In this document: piece after piece, positions 49,801 through 61,928 of the stretch
Position numbering within the stretch: the first letter of the stretch is position 1
How the letters are laid out: each line of letters starts with the position of its first letter
Source: Xiphias gladius
Lineage: Eukaryota > Chordata > Actinopteri > Istiophoriformes > Xiphiidae
Assembly: GCF_016859285.1 (NCBI RefSeq)
Contig: NC_053418.1
Coordinates: 8,207,001 to 8,271,000 of the forward strand
Reading direction: 5' to 3'
DNA: 64,000 bases
Made by a program: the position numbers and the translations under genes
Notes under the pieces: model-generated
Databases searched by the model: none
Told to the model about the DNA's origin: nothing
Seen by the model: the letters and a program-made list of their open reading frames with translations, nothing else

Positions 49801-52800
49801 GTAGGAGCCCAACTGTTCATTAAATATGTTTATGCCACATGAAAAAGATAATCAAATGCCTTGAAAACTTTTTTTTTATTTTGACTATTTTTTGCATTAA
49901 AACAATTACAATGCTCTTTTACTCGCTTAATGGCATTTCCTTTCAGAACACGGACTTAAAGCAAAATTGGTAAATTTAAGAAATTTGATGTTAGAAAGAC
50001 ACAGGTAGGTGGCATATTTCTTTGGCATTAATGTAGTCACCTCTTACTCAAAAATACTTATGCAGTCACACAATACTCACTGTAGCACTGCTCACAGGTT
50101 TTGTTAAGGACACTGAGAAACTCTGACGTTACTGGGGGCAAAGGATCCAGCTCCACTTTCTTGAAATCTTCTGGGCAGTCTTTTTTCAGATGTCCATCAC
50201 GCTTGCACAAGCTGCACACGACCATGTGTGACTACGAGACATTGAAAAGGAGTTTAACTGAGATGATGCAGACAAGCTTATTTGCCACAATGTCTTGTCT
50301 AGTTTTACTTCCAGTTATCTACAAGACAAATGATTATCAAATAGCTTTACAAATGTTTAAAAATTTTAAAAAATTGTTTTTGTTTTTTTTTGTTTTCTTA
50401 CACATTAAGATTAAGAACTTTGCTTTATAATGTATGCCTCAGAGAGGCATTCCTAAATATGGTACCTACAGTGAAAAACAAACATGAGGCTAAACTTACT
50501 TTTCCTCTGGTGAAAGCTTGCCTGGTGAACTCATAAGAAAGTCTAGTCTTTTTTTGGTTTTTATTTTCTGGGCTCTCATCTTTAACTGCGTCCTCTAAAG
50601 GTGGAGGTGACAGACTGAAAGGTGCTAACTCCAACTCGTCCTCCTCTTCCTCATCCATTGAACCAGGTGTGTCCAAATCTGGACCCTCCTCATCAGACAG
50701 AAGCTCCTCCCCTGAAATCTCATCCACTGGGAAAATCTCCTCATCCTCTGTGGTGAAGCTGTCCAAGTGCTGTCTGGTATGTGTATCCACATCAATATCT
50801 ACGTCCTCATCTTGCTCCTCCTCATCTTCCGAGTAACTGCTTTTGCCCAGGTCCACCTTTTCCTTCTCTCTCTCGTCATCTGAGTCACTGTATTCTTCAA
50901 CTTCCTCCTCTTCCTCAATAATGCAATCAGAGTCTTCGGGACCATTTTCTACAGCTTTAGGTTGACTTGAATGTTGTGACTGAATGGTGAGCTGACTGAA
51001 ATCTGATAGGCATACATTCTCTTCATTCAAAGCCTTAGCGTTTGCCCCTCGAATAGGTCCACACCGTGCTTCTGTCTTACGATTAGCAGCTGGTGTGTTG
51101 AGGGGTAACGCAAAGTGCTTGTATGTGGTTTTGAGGCAGTGGAGGATGTACTCGTACATTTGCTGGCTGTTCACTGTGCGGGCCACATTTCTCTTCACCG
51201 CAAATGGGTCTGAACACAGAAACACAGATATTAGTTGGAGATAAACCACGTACAGGTAAGAGTTATCAATCTCTTTATGTGTTAAACAGAAACGTAAATT
51301 ATGTTCATCCTTTAAAATGCTAAGAAACTTATACTGACATATCTAGGGTTGGGTAGCATTTGGATCTTCTACCACAGCCTATCAACAAAATCCCCAAATA
51401 CCACTGACAAAATCAACAGTATTAACATGTCCATTAATGGCTGGGACAGAATTAAACTCTGAATACTGAGTTGCATTTCATTTTATTGAAGCTTGTCTGT
51501 TTCAACTTGGGCATTAGCATAGGTGTACTAGCCCTGGGCATTGTGAAAATAACACTAGTCAAAACTAAGAAATTAGTGACAATAACATGGTTTTTCCCTG
51601 AGATCCATTTCACTGACATAAGCATCAATGCATTAAAGTATTTGTGTAATTTCTACAGTACTTAAAAGCAAAAACTTTCAACATTCATACTACACATGAG
51701 AAAGCTTCTGACCCTCCACAGCGATGCGTTTCTTTGGCCAGTCTTTGATTTCTCGGGAGAGGACAGCACTGGTCCTCACACTTATTACATTGTCAGCCAT
51801 GTTGAACTCCAGCGAGTAGAAGCGAAGCATCTCAACCCAGAGAAGCCCAACTTCCACAGGCGGATGAGGGCTCTGAAACACCAGTGGAACCTGCATGAAA
51901 ACACATTGGACAGCACAGTACACACTGTAAGTATCTGGACCATAGCACTTTTTTTTTTGCTGTTCAGGCTCTGTGCTTCAGCACATTCAATACATTTTTC
52001 CTTTTCCCTAATTTAACATCAACACAATCAATCTTTTCTTCAGGAACTATTTTGTGTGTTTCGGTCGCCTTCCAGTGTATTTTAAGTGATGGAAAATGAC
52101 AAATCTATTAACTTTGACAAAAATAAACCTGGGCAGGATGTTCGCTATTGATGGATCAATCACCTATGGCATCAATAAGTCTCTGCAAGTTTTTTTTCCA
52201 CCACAGTAAAAAAAACAAAAAACATCTGATCTAAAAAAGGCATTTAATTATCAAAATAATAAAATGAATACATCAAACTGCAAAAAAAAGGAACCAACAC
52301 ACTCTTCTCAGACAAAAGATTACATTTGTGTCTTCCTGATTACCTTTCCCTTTATACTGGAGCCCTCTGCTGGCTGTGATGATTCTCTGGAGGAAGGGGT
52401 GTAAGCCCAGTGTAAATATCCATCCTCTATATGCATGAGATTGAAGTCTGACAATCTGCTGAGTGAAAACACCTTAATCTAAAAATAAAATGATTAGATT
52501 AGTTTTCACTGAAAACAACTACCAAGGACCAACACTGAAATTAACACTGCTATCTTATTTCAGGGTCAAGATTAAAAGAAATACACACCTCATGGTTCAG
52601 GTAGGTAGGCAAGACAGATTCCTTGCGCTTCTGTAAAAAGTAGATAACCATGAGGGCGAAGACATATGGTGGCAGCCCACCTTCCTCTGCACGGTCAATC
52701 TCACAGATCTAAGACAGAAGCAAGACCAACACTTGTTAAAATGTGATTGGGAAAGAGGAGGGAAAAAAAAATAAATAAATAAAAGTGAGGCATACTGAGC

Positions 52801-53554
52801 CCCTTTTACTGGTTGCATTGCTAGTGAGAGCAACAGGTCGAGGTCTCAACTGGAAACATACCTGGGCCCACCGTCTGAGGCCCAAAACCAAGGGGAGGAG
52901 GAGATGCTCCAGACTGGCTAAAGCAGAAAGATAGGAGGTGGTTTGGAATGCGTTTTCATTCCCTGCACTCACTTTGCATATCAGGCCACTGTTGAGAAAA
53001 ATAACAGTTTCAGTTTTCATTTGTGGTTTACTGCTCTTACACATGTGGCAATGTAACCTTGATATGAGCAGCTGCTTTTTTTCTCTCTCTCTGCATGTAA
53101 GAAAACCCTATACTGTTAGCATTATAATGTCTTGAATTATGGTCAACCTGAATACTTTAAGGATTACGAATTCAGAGTTTCTATAAATCATAGGTTTCGA
53201 TTTATCAATTTGATTTGCAAATAATGTAGTAACTGAACAACTATAGGAGATACCCACCTCTTTTTCTCTTTGCAGATGACAACAGGCACCCTGGCATGAA
53301 AATCAGCTTCCAGTTCAACAAATAGAGCTGAGGACAGAACAAGACATGTTAAATTTAAAAACTTCCATGACAGCCTAGCACCTGACTGACTCTCCTATGG
53401 TGGAACATCTTCACAAGGACAAATCTTGTCGTTAAATGAAGAAGAGGTGACTCACGGCTCACAGAGATGCTCTCCTTTACCAACAACAAGACGTCTGGCT
53501 GATGCATCTGTGAATAGATTCCATTTCAAAGCCTTTATACAACATAAATACGAT

Positions 53555-53587
<33 letters not shown>

Positions 53588-55332
53588 TATGAATATGGTG
53601 TCTCTTACAAACACAACATCCACAAATCAATCAATTTTGCCATCCACACTGTCCTTATTGTCTCTGCTGTGAGATGTTGGTGTTATATATTCATTCTTTT
53701 ATTTTACACACAGTCTTATCAACTTAAGCCACTGCATCTTGTGACTAACAACTTGTAAATATGAAATCTTGTTTTTGATGAAAGCTTTGTTTGTTGTGTC
53801 AGTTTTCCTAGGAGGTATTGGTGTCTTCTTAATTTCATCATTATTTGTATAATCCATAAGAACTTTGTAATAAAACAGTGTTCACACTATCAAACTCACA
53901 CTGGGCTACTCACGTGAGGTGGATACTGAATGTCAATGTTGACATCAGAATCCTTAAATCCAAACTTAGTGCAAGAAGATCCATATAACCTGAGCCTGAT
54001 TTCTACAGATGAGCGAAACAGAGAGGGAATATATGTTATAACTCAGGGAATAATGAAATGATGCAAAATGAAATTAGGTAATGTCTCTGTCATCAAACCC
54101 ATATTTTATCCTCAGGTGACTTACCAGGCAGGACGGACAGAAGGAGGTCTTGCATGATGAAGACTACACACTGTCTCCTCTCAACATCCTGGTCATTCAT
54201 CCCATGTTCCTGGACAACAGCCTCTAGAGCAGCACTCACTGCACTGATCTGCTCCGGGCCTGGAGGCAGAATCTCAGTCAGCATCACCTGCTCTTGCCTC
54301 TCCTGTAAACACAAACACACACAAGTAAATAGGGGTTTATTAATGCATGAAGACTATTACTGCTCAATGTCAGTATAGTAGCATCATCTGTCTACAGATG
54401 TTTACTGTAATCATGTAAATGGTGATTTGGATAATAAACAATTTTCTCACCCTTGCCCTTTTCTTATGCCGTTTGTCTCTAATGTGCCTGTAAGCGTCAG
54501 ACACAGATTCCAAGACAACATCACACAGAGCGCAGGTGTACAGTGCAGCGGGGTTACTGTGGGATTTCTGAAACAATTCAAAAGGAGGAAAATACAGACA
54601 TAAGACAATGGCTGCAAAAAATTATACTGTTATGGATGTTCTTAACTCAGCCATTTCTCATAAACATATCAACTATTATAATCACTGAAGAAGTCTACAA
54701 CTAATATAGACTTATCAAAGAAAATATACATAAGGCTGTATATTTGGGCTACCACAATGAAAGTCTGTACCTTCTTCAGGCAGTAGATCTCATCTTTGTT
54801 AAGTCGCCTCTCTGCTTGCCGTAGGCTGCGTAGGTCTTTGGCTGATAGTGTTGAGTCTTCAGTCACAAGGCCCCTATTCTCTTCAGCAATAGTTTTCTTC
54901 TTGTTTCTGTTTCTCCGTCTTCTCCCTTCGGATGGAAGAAATGTGTGTCAAAAAATATGATGACTATGTTTTCATGGAGATATTAATCAGTAATGTTTAC
55001 ATGTCATGGATGATAAAGTACAACCAGTTCTTACACCCAGACTCAAGCTAAATTTTAGTATACAACACATCCCTGTGATCAGGGTCAGAGTTGTAGGAGA
55101 ATAAAGAATTACTTTGAACCCCATTTTAAAAGGTGTCTATTGAGATCGGACTGGCTCAGAATTATTTTATTTATTTATTTTTGGTGGGGATAAACCTAAA
55201 AGTGTTCCACTCTTTCCCCAAAATCTGATTTCCAAATCCTCACCTGATTTATTAGCACTGCCATCCATGATCTCTCTCCTCGCCTGCTCCATGTCCTCCT
55301 TTGGACCCTCTCCCTGGATACTCCTTCTCCAG

Positions 55333-55370
<38 letters not shown>

Positions 55371-55712
55371 TTGTTGTTGCTGTTGCTGCTGCTGCCGCTC
55401 TCTCCAGTTATCTTCTCGACTCCCACCACTGTTCTCAGGACCTGAGAACCAACGGGTGTCATCCTTCTGCGAGGGGCTGTGACCACCTCTGAACCCACCA
55501 GGGGAGAAGCTCAGAGGTCCCAGTGCTCCCTTCTTGGGGCTGGCCCGGTATGGCCCTCCCTGATTCTTCTTGCCCTGGTGACCTCCCTCTGGTCTGAAGT
55601 TCTGTCCTCGACCCTGGTCCTGGATCCTCCAGCTTTCTGCTTTGTCTGCTGCTGCTGCTCCCCTCTCCCAACCGCCTTGCCTACCCCGGTAAGGCCTGCC
55701 CGAGTTTTCCAT
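43825..55712 (-). CDS. tut7: Terminal uridylyltransferase 7 (ZCCHC6)
   Basis: Adds uridines to 3' ends of deadenylated mRNAs, histone mRNA and pre-let-7 in the cytoplasm. I traced 28 coding exons, from 55244-55712 to 43825-43883, with phases closing at 4017 nt (1338 aa; human about 1495). In order: RG-rich start, a 20-residue Gln tract (107-126), C2H2 finger C220/C223/H236/H242, a first nucleotidyltransferase with DVN at 326-328 in place of the catalytic DxD (inactive), and a large acidic exon (50500-51209). Then CCHC finger C806/C809/H814/C819, active transferase with FGSSKNGFG and D899-L-D901 plus D960, a PAP-associated domain, and CCHC fingers at 1188-1201 and 1252-1265. Neighbouring isca1, as in human 9q21, favours tut7 over paralogue tut4. 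A 5' untranslated exon donor is likely at about 56594. Confidence 0.95.
55335..55394 (-). repeat. CAG/CAA polyglutamine tract in tut7
   Basis: Twenty consecutive Gln codons in exon 1, residues 107-126. Eleven CAG at the C-terminal end are uninterrupted; CAA codons interrupt the other half. In other frames it yields spurious Ala, Ser and Cys runs. Confidence 0.95.
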
Positions 55713-56199
55713 GGTTAACTTATGCTAAAACTGCAGGATGACATGTTCAGTTAATATGGAAATAGTTCTTATGTAAACAAATCCTCTGCCGAAGGTTGGA
55801 ATTTGTCAGATGTCTTTTCTTTGGAGCAGCAGCATGCAATTCAAGTTGCCTTTATATTCCTTTGTGCATCAACTGTCATAGACTGCGACTGCTCACAGCG
55901 TTCACCACATGTCATTTAATTCATACCAGACTATAGCATAACTTTGCTGCTAAATAAAGGACAGCGACCATATTACCTCAGCGCCTGCTTAAGTAAGTTG
56001 AGCAAACAAATAGCTGGTGATAAACTGTGTCGTGATAGCTTCGTCCAACACTTAGTTGTCTGACTTCTGCAAACTCAGGTTAACTGATAACCGACTTTTA
56101 TTAGCAATGAACTATGTCAGCTTTAATTTGAAAACTGACCCAGTGGGAAAACTACAGTCAACATCGATGCTTCTCATGTTACCGCAACTATCACTGATA

Positions 56200-56600
56200 T
56201 AACATTAACGTTAGGTTGGTTACGGTGACCGTGTACGCACAAATGTAACGTTAACAAACGACTCAAGTTACCTTGCTAACTGTAACGTTAGCCACCTAAC
56301 CTAACGTTAGCTGATTTTGTGATGGCATTGTGTAAGCGTAGGCTAGCTTACTAGCTTCTGCAGTCTGATTTGCCTCTAACGCTACTTCTTCCTCTTCCTT
56401 GAGATAAAGGCACAACTTTGCCATGCATCTAGCTAACACACCATGAACAAACTAGTGTTAGTCCCCGAGTCTAACGTTAGCTAATTTGCCACAAATAGCC
56501 TAGCTAACGTTCATTTTTAGCTCACTAGCTAACGTTACGACACCTCACATCTAGCTCCCCAGCTAGCCACAGCTAGCGTAACTGTTTATCTTACAGTTTT
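56200..56600 (-). promoter_or_regulatory. tut7 5' region with TAACGTTA cluster
   Basis: Six perfect TAACGTTA octamers start at about 56206, 56246, 56283, 56302, 56472 and 56530, plus TAACGTTC at about 56505. Many continue as GCTA/TAGC. They lie in the presumed first intron just inside a candidate untranslated exon donor (ACT then GTAAGA at about 56594). Confidence 0.5.
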
Positions 56601-56829
56601 CAGGCTGTTCGACCTGCAGCTGCAGTAAAGGCAGCCACTAGTAAAATACCAGCGATAATCATCCATAAAAAAAGACTCATTAAAATACCTTTTGTATGTG
56701 AACAGAGGGCATACTTGAAGCCTTGTTTAGGTCTGACTTGGTGTGATCGTCTGTCTTGCACTGGAGTTTGAAAGGTGATGTCCGGACTGTCTTGTTTTGT
56801 AGCGCTCAGCGTTAAAGTTCCGCCCACCG

Positions 56830-57763
56830 CAAAAACAAGACGAGTCCCCCTTAACAGTACACAAAAGTGTTCGAACAGTGTAAAATATCATGTTATTATT
56901 ATTATGAAATGCAGCTAGGGGAGCGATGTGAAACAAAGTCAGCTTTCAGAAAACTTTTAAAACTAAAATTGGAGTTATCCTGCATAAACCGTGCCATAAC
57001 CTCAGTCTCCGCCCATCTCCGCTGCTGTTACTATTTTAAGACGTTCCTCAATTTTGAAATAATAATAAGATTAAGAATAAAATATTTTAGTATAAAAACA
57101 ATTCAGTTGCGTAAAAAAATAATCGAATATACCTTTAAAAACAGTACATTTTAATTCATCACGTGTAACATCAATTTCACGTTCGTCACGTGTGCAATTA
57201 CAACACCGTTTCACCTGTGAAAAGGTCACGTGTGGGCACGTGTGACTCTCAGGTATGTGAAATGTGTGAGACTTCGCATGTGAAAACAAACAGAAAAGCC
57301 ACATGTAATGGACCATCATGGGTGAAACAGCAATTTACGCTTGAGAGTAAATCACAGAATTCATTTCTCACATGCGGTTTTCGGACCTTTTTACATGGGA
57401 AAAGTAGCCTAATGACCCACAGCACACATGTTTATTTATATAGTTATTTATTTTGTCTGATGAAATTGGCCTGCGGACAGCAAAACGTACAACGTACGCT
57501 CCAGGGGTTGAGGATGATTAATTCCTACGTGGGACAAGTGATTGTTTAGCCGCCGTTGCCCGGGGCGACGGGAGAAAGGTGAGCTGCGGGAGCGGGGAAG
57601 ACCCCGGGAAAACTGACGTCAGCTGACGGAACTCCCCTCGCCGTCCCAAGAGCACAGCGTCCAGGAGGCTGCTGCCGTGTGACCTGGCCTCAGTGAGCCA
57701 CAGCCAGCGGACCGGCAGCCGATGTGGACGCAGGCTTCGGCGACAGAGTGACAGACCGTGGAG
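56830..57763. promoter_or_regulatory. tut7-ccno head-to-head intergenic region
   Basis: tut7 runs leftward and ccno rightward from this region, so it should hold both promoters. The right part is CpG-rich. An X-box-like sequence GTTGCC-CGG-GGCGAC lies at 57555-57569, about 200 bases before the ccno start codon, and CACGTG appears several times at 57160-57245. GC content and orientation are seen; transcription start sites are not. Confidence 0.5.
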
Positions 57764-59645
57764 ATGGTGTCCTTTGCGAACGGTGAAGGCGGATCCGAGG
57801 CCGCTTTCAGACGGAGACGGAGGAGCGGCGCAGCTCCTCACCCTCCAGCAGAAGCGCTCACACCGGCTCGGCGGCGGCAGACAGCCCGGCACAGAAAACA
57901 AAAACTCATGTCCAAACTGACTGATTCCGGTTTCGAGGAAGACTTGGGATCCTCCCCGATCTCATCCCGGGCTCGGACGACTGTGTCCGCGCTCCGTTTG
58001 GATGAGCCGGAGCCCCCCGCGGAACAGCTGCCCAACTGGTACCTGCAGTACGGAGACATCGGTTACAACATCCAGAGGGAGAAAGAGGCGCAGTTTCATC
58101 CCTGCAAAAGCTTGGCGCGCCAGCCACAAGTAGGCTACAAGACACTTTATACAGTGCTGGGTCTGGTAGAATGGGATGGAAATCACATCATATAGAAATA
58201 TAAAAATATGTGTATTTTTTTAACCGTTTTGTATGTATTAGGCTACTTTTCTGCATTTTTTTCAAAACTTATTTTCTACCAAAAAATGTAGCCTACTTTT
58301 CACGCTTTACACTAATTAAGAGATCAACACCTGCAATGTAAAATTATTTTGTCATCCAACATGATGGTTCATTTGTAACTCTGGCGTCGATGGTAAGACC
58401 AGGACCACGGCCTTTTGATAACCATAGGTCCTATAGTTTCACTAGCTGTCAATGAAATTCAATAGTATAGTGAAGGTAACACACAAAAATCATTGCCATC
58501 GTGGAACTGAAGAAGCACATGGCTGAATGCATTAACACTTTGGGACTGGTGCAATGGAAATGTTTGTGAGAATCTGCTATGTGAAGGCAATGGCAGGCTG
58601 AAGAGAATGTTATATACATTTCTATGCACTTAAATGTCTCAAAAATTATTTATTTCTAAAAAAAATCTCTTCAATACTAGTTATTACTTTCATTCTGCTG
58701 CTTATACTAATGGATTCTGCTTACTTGCAGCTGACTGCAGAGGCACGGTGTAAACTCGTCAGCTGGCTCATCCCTGTACACAAACATTTCCGTCTGTCCT
58801 TTGAGTGCTGCTGCCTGGCAGTGAACATCATGGACAGATTCCTGGCATCCACAGCAGTGGCTGCTGATTGCTTCCAGCTCCTGGGCGTCACTGCCCTTCT
58901 TCTAGCCAGTAAACAGGTGTGCCTTTGACTAATGTAAATGCTTGAGGAACGGATAGTTCACGTCACTGGATTTCATTCAATGTAACCCACTCCCTGTCTC
59001 TGTGTTGCCAAGGTGGAGGTTTGCTCGCCACGGATCAGCCATCTCTTGTCGTTGTGCTGCGATGCCTTCACCAAGGAGCAGCTCTGCAACCTGGAGTGTC
59101 TCATCCTCCTGCGTCTCAACTTCCGCCTCGCTGCGCCCACCCTGGCCTTTTTCCTGGACTATTACACCAACTGCATCGAGGCTGCCCAGCTCGTGACTGA
59201 GAACACAGGTGGTTGCAGGTTTGCAGGGATGAATCCGGTCCCAAGAAGACCCAAGCAGTGCAGCAGCCTTGCACGAAAGGTGTGCGAGTTGAGCCTAGCA
59301 GATTATGCTTTCAACAAATACCCACCTTCTCTGACTGCTAGCTGTGCACTGCGGCTAGCCAGTGAGTTGCTGAAAACCAAACAGGGGCTTGTTGAGCATG
59401 CAACCGTCCAGTCACAGGGCGACCAGTGGGACAGTTTTGTGGAGGAATTATGTACCCGACCAGCTTCCGCCCAACCATCTGAGAGCCCCGAGGTTTCTGA
59501 GGGCAGCTCTCTCGTCGTGAAGGGCCACCTCCTGCCTGTGGGCCAGGAGAGCTACAACCACAATCTGGTCCGGGAATGCAAAGACAACCTGAAGCTGCTG
59601 GTGTCATTAAACCAGGAGACCCTGGAAGAGATGTCCACTATGTGA
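57764..59645 (+). CDS. ccno: Cyclin O
   Basis: A divergent cyclin needed in multiciliated cells for deuterosome-based centriole amplification; human mutations cause reduced generation of multiple motile cilia. Three exons: 57764-58129, 58731-58916 and 59013-59645, all phase 0, 394 aa (human 350). The start [10 protein letters not shown] is the first ATG in a basic, disordered N terminus. Family landmarks are [12 protein letters not shown] at the exon 1 junction, then [68 protein letters not shown] and [16 protein letters not shown], covering both cyclin folds. It nearly matches the order and spacing of human CCNO. mcidas follows 1.9 kb downstream on the same strand, as in other vertebrates. 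Confidence 0.96.
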
Positions 59646-60062
59646 CTTTATGGGGGTTTATATCCTAGGGGCTATTTTAACAAACACAGAGTTGAGGATG
59701 AAGCGCCTCATTTATATGTGTTAAGATGAATGTGATGTTCAGAAGTGAAGTCTGGGTTTCATCCAGGCCTGTCCACTAAACCTCATGCACTGTACAGCAT
59801 GTATCACAGGCCATCAGTCATACTTGATGGCCACTGAATGTTTTACAACATAACATTATTGTTTTGTATTTATTGATAGTTCATTATTGTTTATCAATGA
59901 AGTATAGCTATTATTTTTTAAATGTTTTATTAATTGTAAATCGAAATCATGATTTACTATATATGCACTGACTCACTGCAGGTTCATAAGTTATGTTACT
60001 GTTTCAACCATTGAATGAAGGATCTGTGAAAATGTACTGTAATGAATTGATTGACGTTGTGA

Positions 60063-60068
60063 AATAAA
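60063..60068 (+). terminator. ccno polyadenylation signal
   Basis: AATAAA 418 bases past the ccno stop codon in an AT-rich 3' region, followed by TGTGTCGGTGTG downstream. Confidence 0.65.
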
Positions 60069-60089
60069 TGATCAGTAAAGGAATCTGTG

Positions 60090-61260
60090 TCGGTGTGATG
60101 AAATATGAAGTGAATTTCAGCCGATGTTTAATGATCACAAGACCTTTGAAACGATCGTGTCAGGAGGTTTTCACGACATGAATAAGAAATCATAACATTT
60201 TGACAGAGTGCGGTTAAATGTTGGCAGCTCCACTGGACTTTTAACGGACATAACAGAAGTGTCTTGTCTCAGTCTAACGCTTCTCTTCGCCGCAGTGTTT
60301 TGACTTCATTACAGTGCCCAGTTTGGCATGAATGACTGCTCTATCGGTTTGCTGAAGTAGATAGTAAACACGTGCAAGCAGGTAGTCTTTAAGAACGACA
60401 TAAATCTCATAAACCACTCCACCGTAAGTGCTATCAAAGTGCTGTAAATGTGAAGCTACAGGGCCCCTTAAGGCATGATAGCAGAAATAAACACTTTTCT
60501 CGAAGTGTGACCAATTCGTGTGGTTTTTTGGGCTATTGCAGATGTTTGCCTGGAGGTCAGTTTACCCGAGTTTTTATTTAACGTTGCGTCACTGGAGGCG
60601 TTATTTGAAACGAAACTGTGCCAACACAGCCTAGTCAATAGAGGGGCCTTATCTGATAATCCATTACACGTGGCATCTCGACCTGCTGACACAGTGTCGA
60701 CCACACAGGTGTATTCAGCGTGGAGAGCCGAGCAGACTTGCTCTTGTTTGTTTACTAATACAGGCATTTGTCACGAGTGTTTACGGAGCTGTCGGCTGTA
60801 ATGACCCTTTTCCTTTCCCACTTCGTTTTAAATTGGGCAACAGGCAGTGACCCAATTTAGGTGGATATTTTACGCACGATTGGATAGAAATTACGCACTG
60901 AATTCTCTGGCCACGCACTGCGTTTTAAAAACGCCATATCCGAAATAAACAAATGAAGCAGTGTTGATAATAAAGTAGAATAATGTAATAATAATAAATG
61001 AACAAATACTGTGATTCTATTGCGTCCTTATGAAGGCAGTAAAGTCACTTGTGAGTGTTTATCCGTGATTTTATAAGTTGTCGTTCCGTCTTCACAAACT
61101 CTTTCGGCAGTTCTGCCTGTCTTGGTTTTATATAGACCACCTCAATAAAAATTGAGGACTCTTGTATATGACATAGACATAGTTGGAAGAGGCCATGGCA
61201 GGCTCAACACGCGCCTCTGGCAGGGCGCTGGGAATACTTGGCCGCAGGCGGAGGGAGGGC
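60090..61260. other. ccno-mcidas spacer
   Basis: No gene or repeat is supported. Moderately complex sequence, so promoter or enhancer elements of mcidas may lie here. Confidence 0.45.
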
Positions 61261-61264
61261 AGAT

Positions 61265-61518
61265 CTGACGCAGAGAACACCTGCTGCAACGGCGCCGTTA
61301 TGCGCGGTACCACTTCACACTTCAGACCAGAAAAAACCGTTAGCCTGCACCAATTTAATCTCCGAGGACGCTGTCTCTCCCTGGAGACCAAATAAGTGCA
61401 TTTGATTGGGCCAAAAGTATGAAACCGCGGCATGGAGAGATTCAAACCGGGAGAACGTCGACTATATTAGCTCTATATCAAATCATGTCCCTTCAGTTCT
61501 GCAGTCAGAGGGGAACCG
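61265..61518 (+). promoter_or_regulatory. mcidas proximal upstream region
   Basis: GC- and CpG-richer than the flank. Contains a 12-bp perfect palindrome AACGGCGCCGTT at 61288-61299, which joins two inverted MYB cores (AACGG) around a GGCGCC E2F-like centre, about 220 bases before the predicted start codon. Binding is inferred. Confidence 0.4.
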
Positions 61519-61879
61519 ATGGAGATTTCAAGAGACAGAAAAGTGTTGGGGGCTATCTGCCACAGGCAAATGACCCAACAGGGGAGGAGAGATGCGGTAA
61601 ACAAGAAGGTACGATACGTTTCTCCACACACACACGACACAGCTCTGTACGGTCGAAAAGACTATTAAAATGCTTTCTACCTGCAGGGCAAAGTGCTGGT
61701 GCCACGGAGCAGCAGTCCAGTCACTGTGTACGTTGAGCTCCCCGGCATCATTGAACAAGGTACGCGCATCTCTGGCATCATGGTTGGACTTCGTGCACTA
61801 TCCTAATGCGTGTAATTAAAAATAAAGCATATTTAAACAGATAAATTCCGGTGGTCGGATCATTCAGTCACACTTTTGT

Positions 61880-61928
<49 letters not shown>

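Noticed and set aside
61419-61736. Longer frame starting MKPRHGEIQ as the first mcidas exon
   Set aside because: Its frame cannot join exon 2 in phase. The frame starting at 61519 joins in phase 0 and matches the human N-terminal motif.
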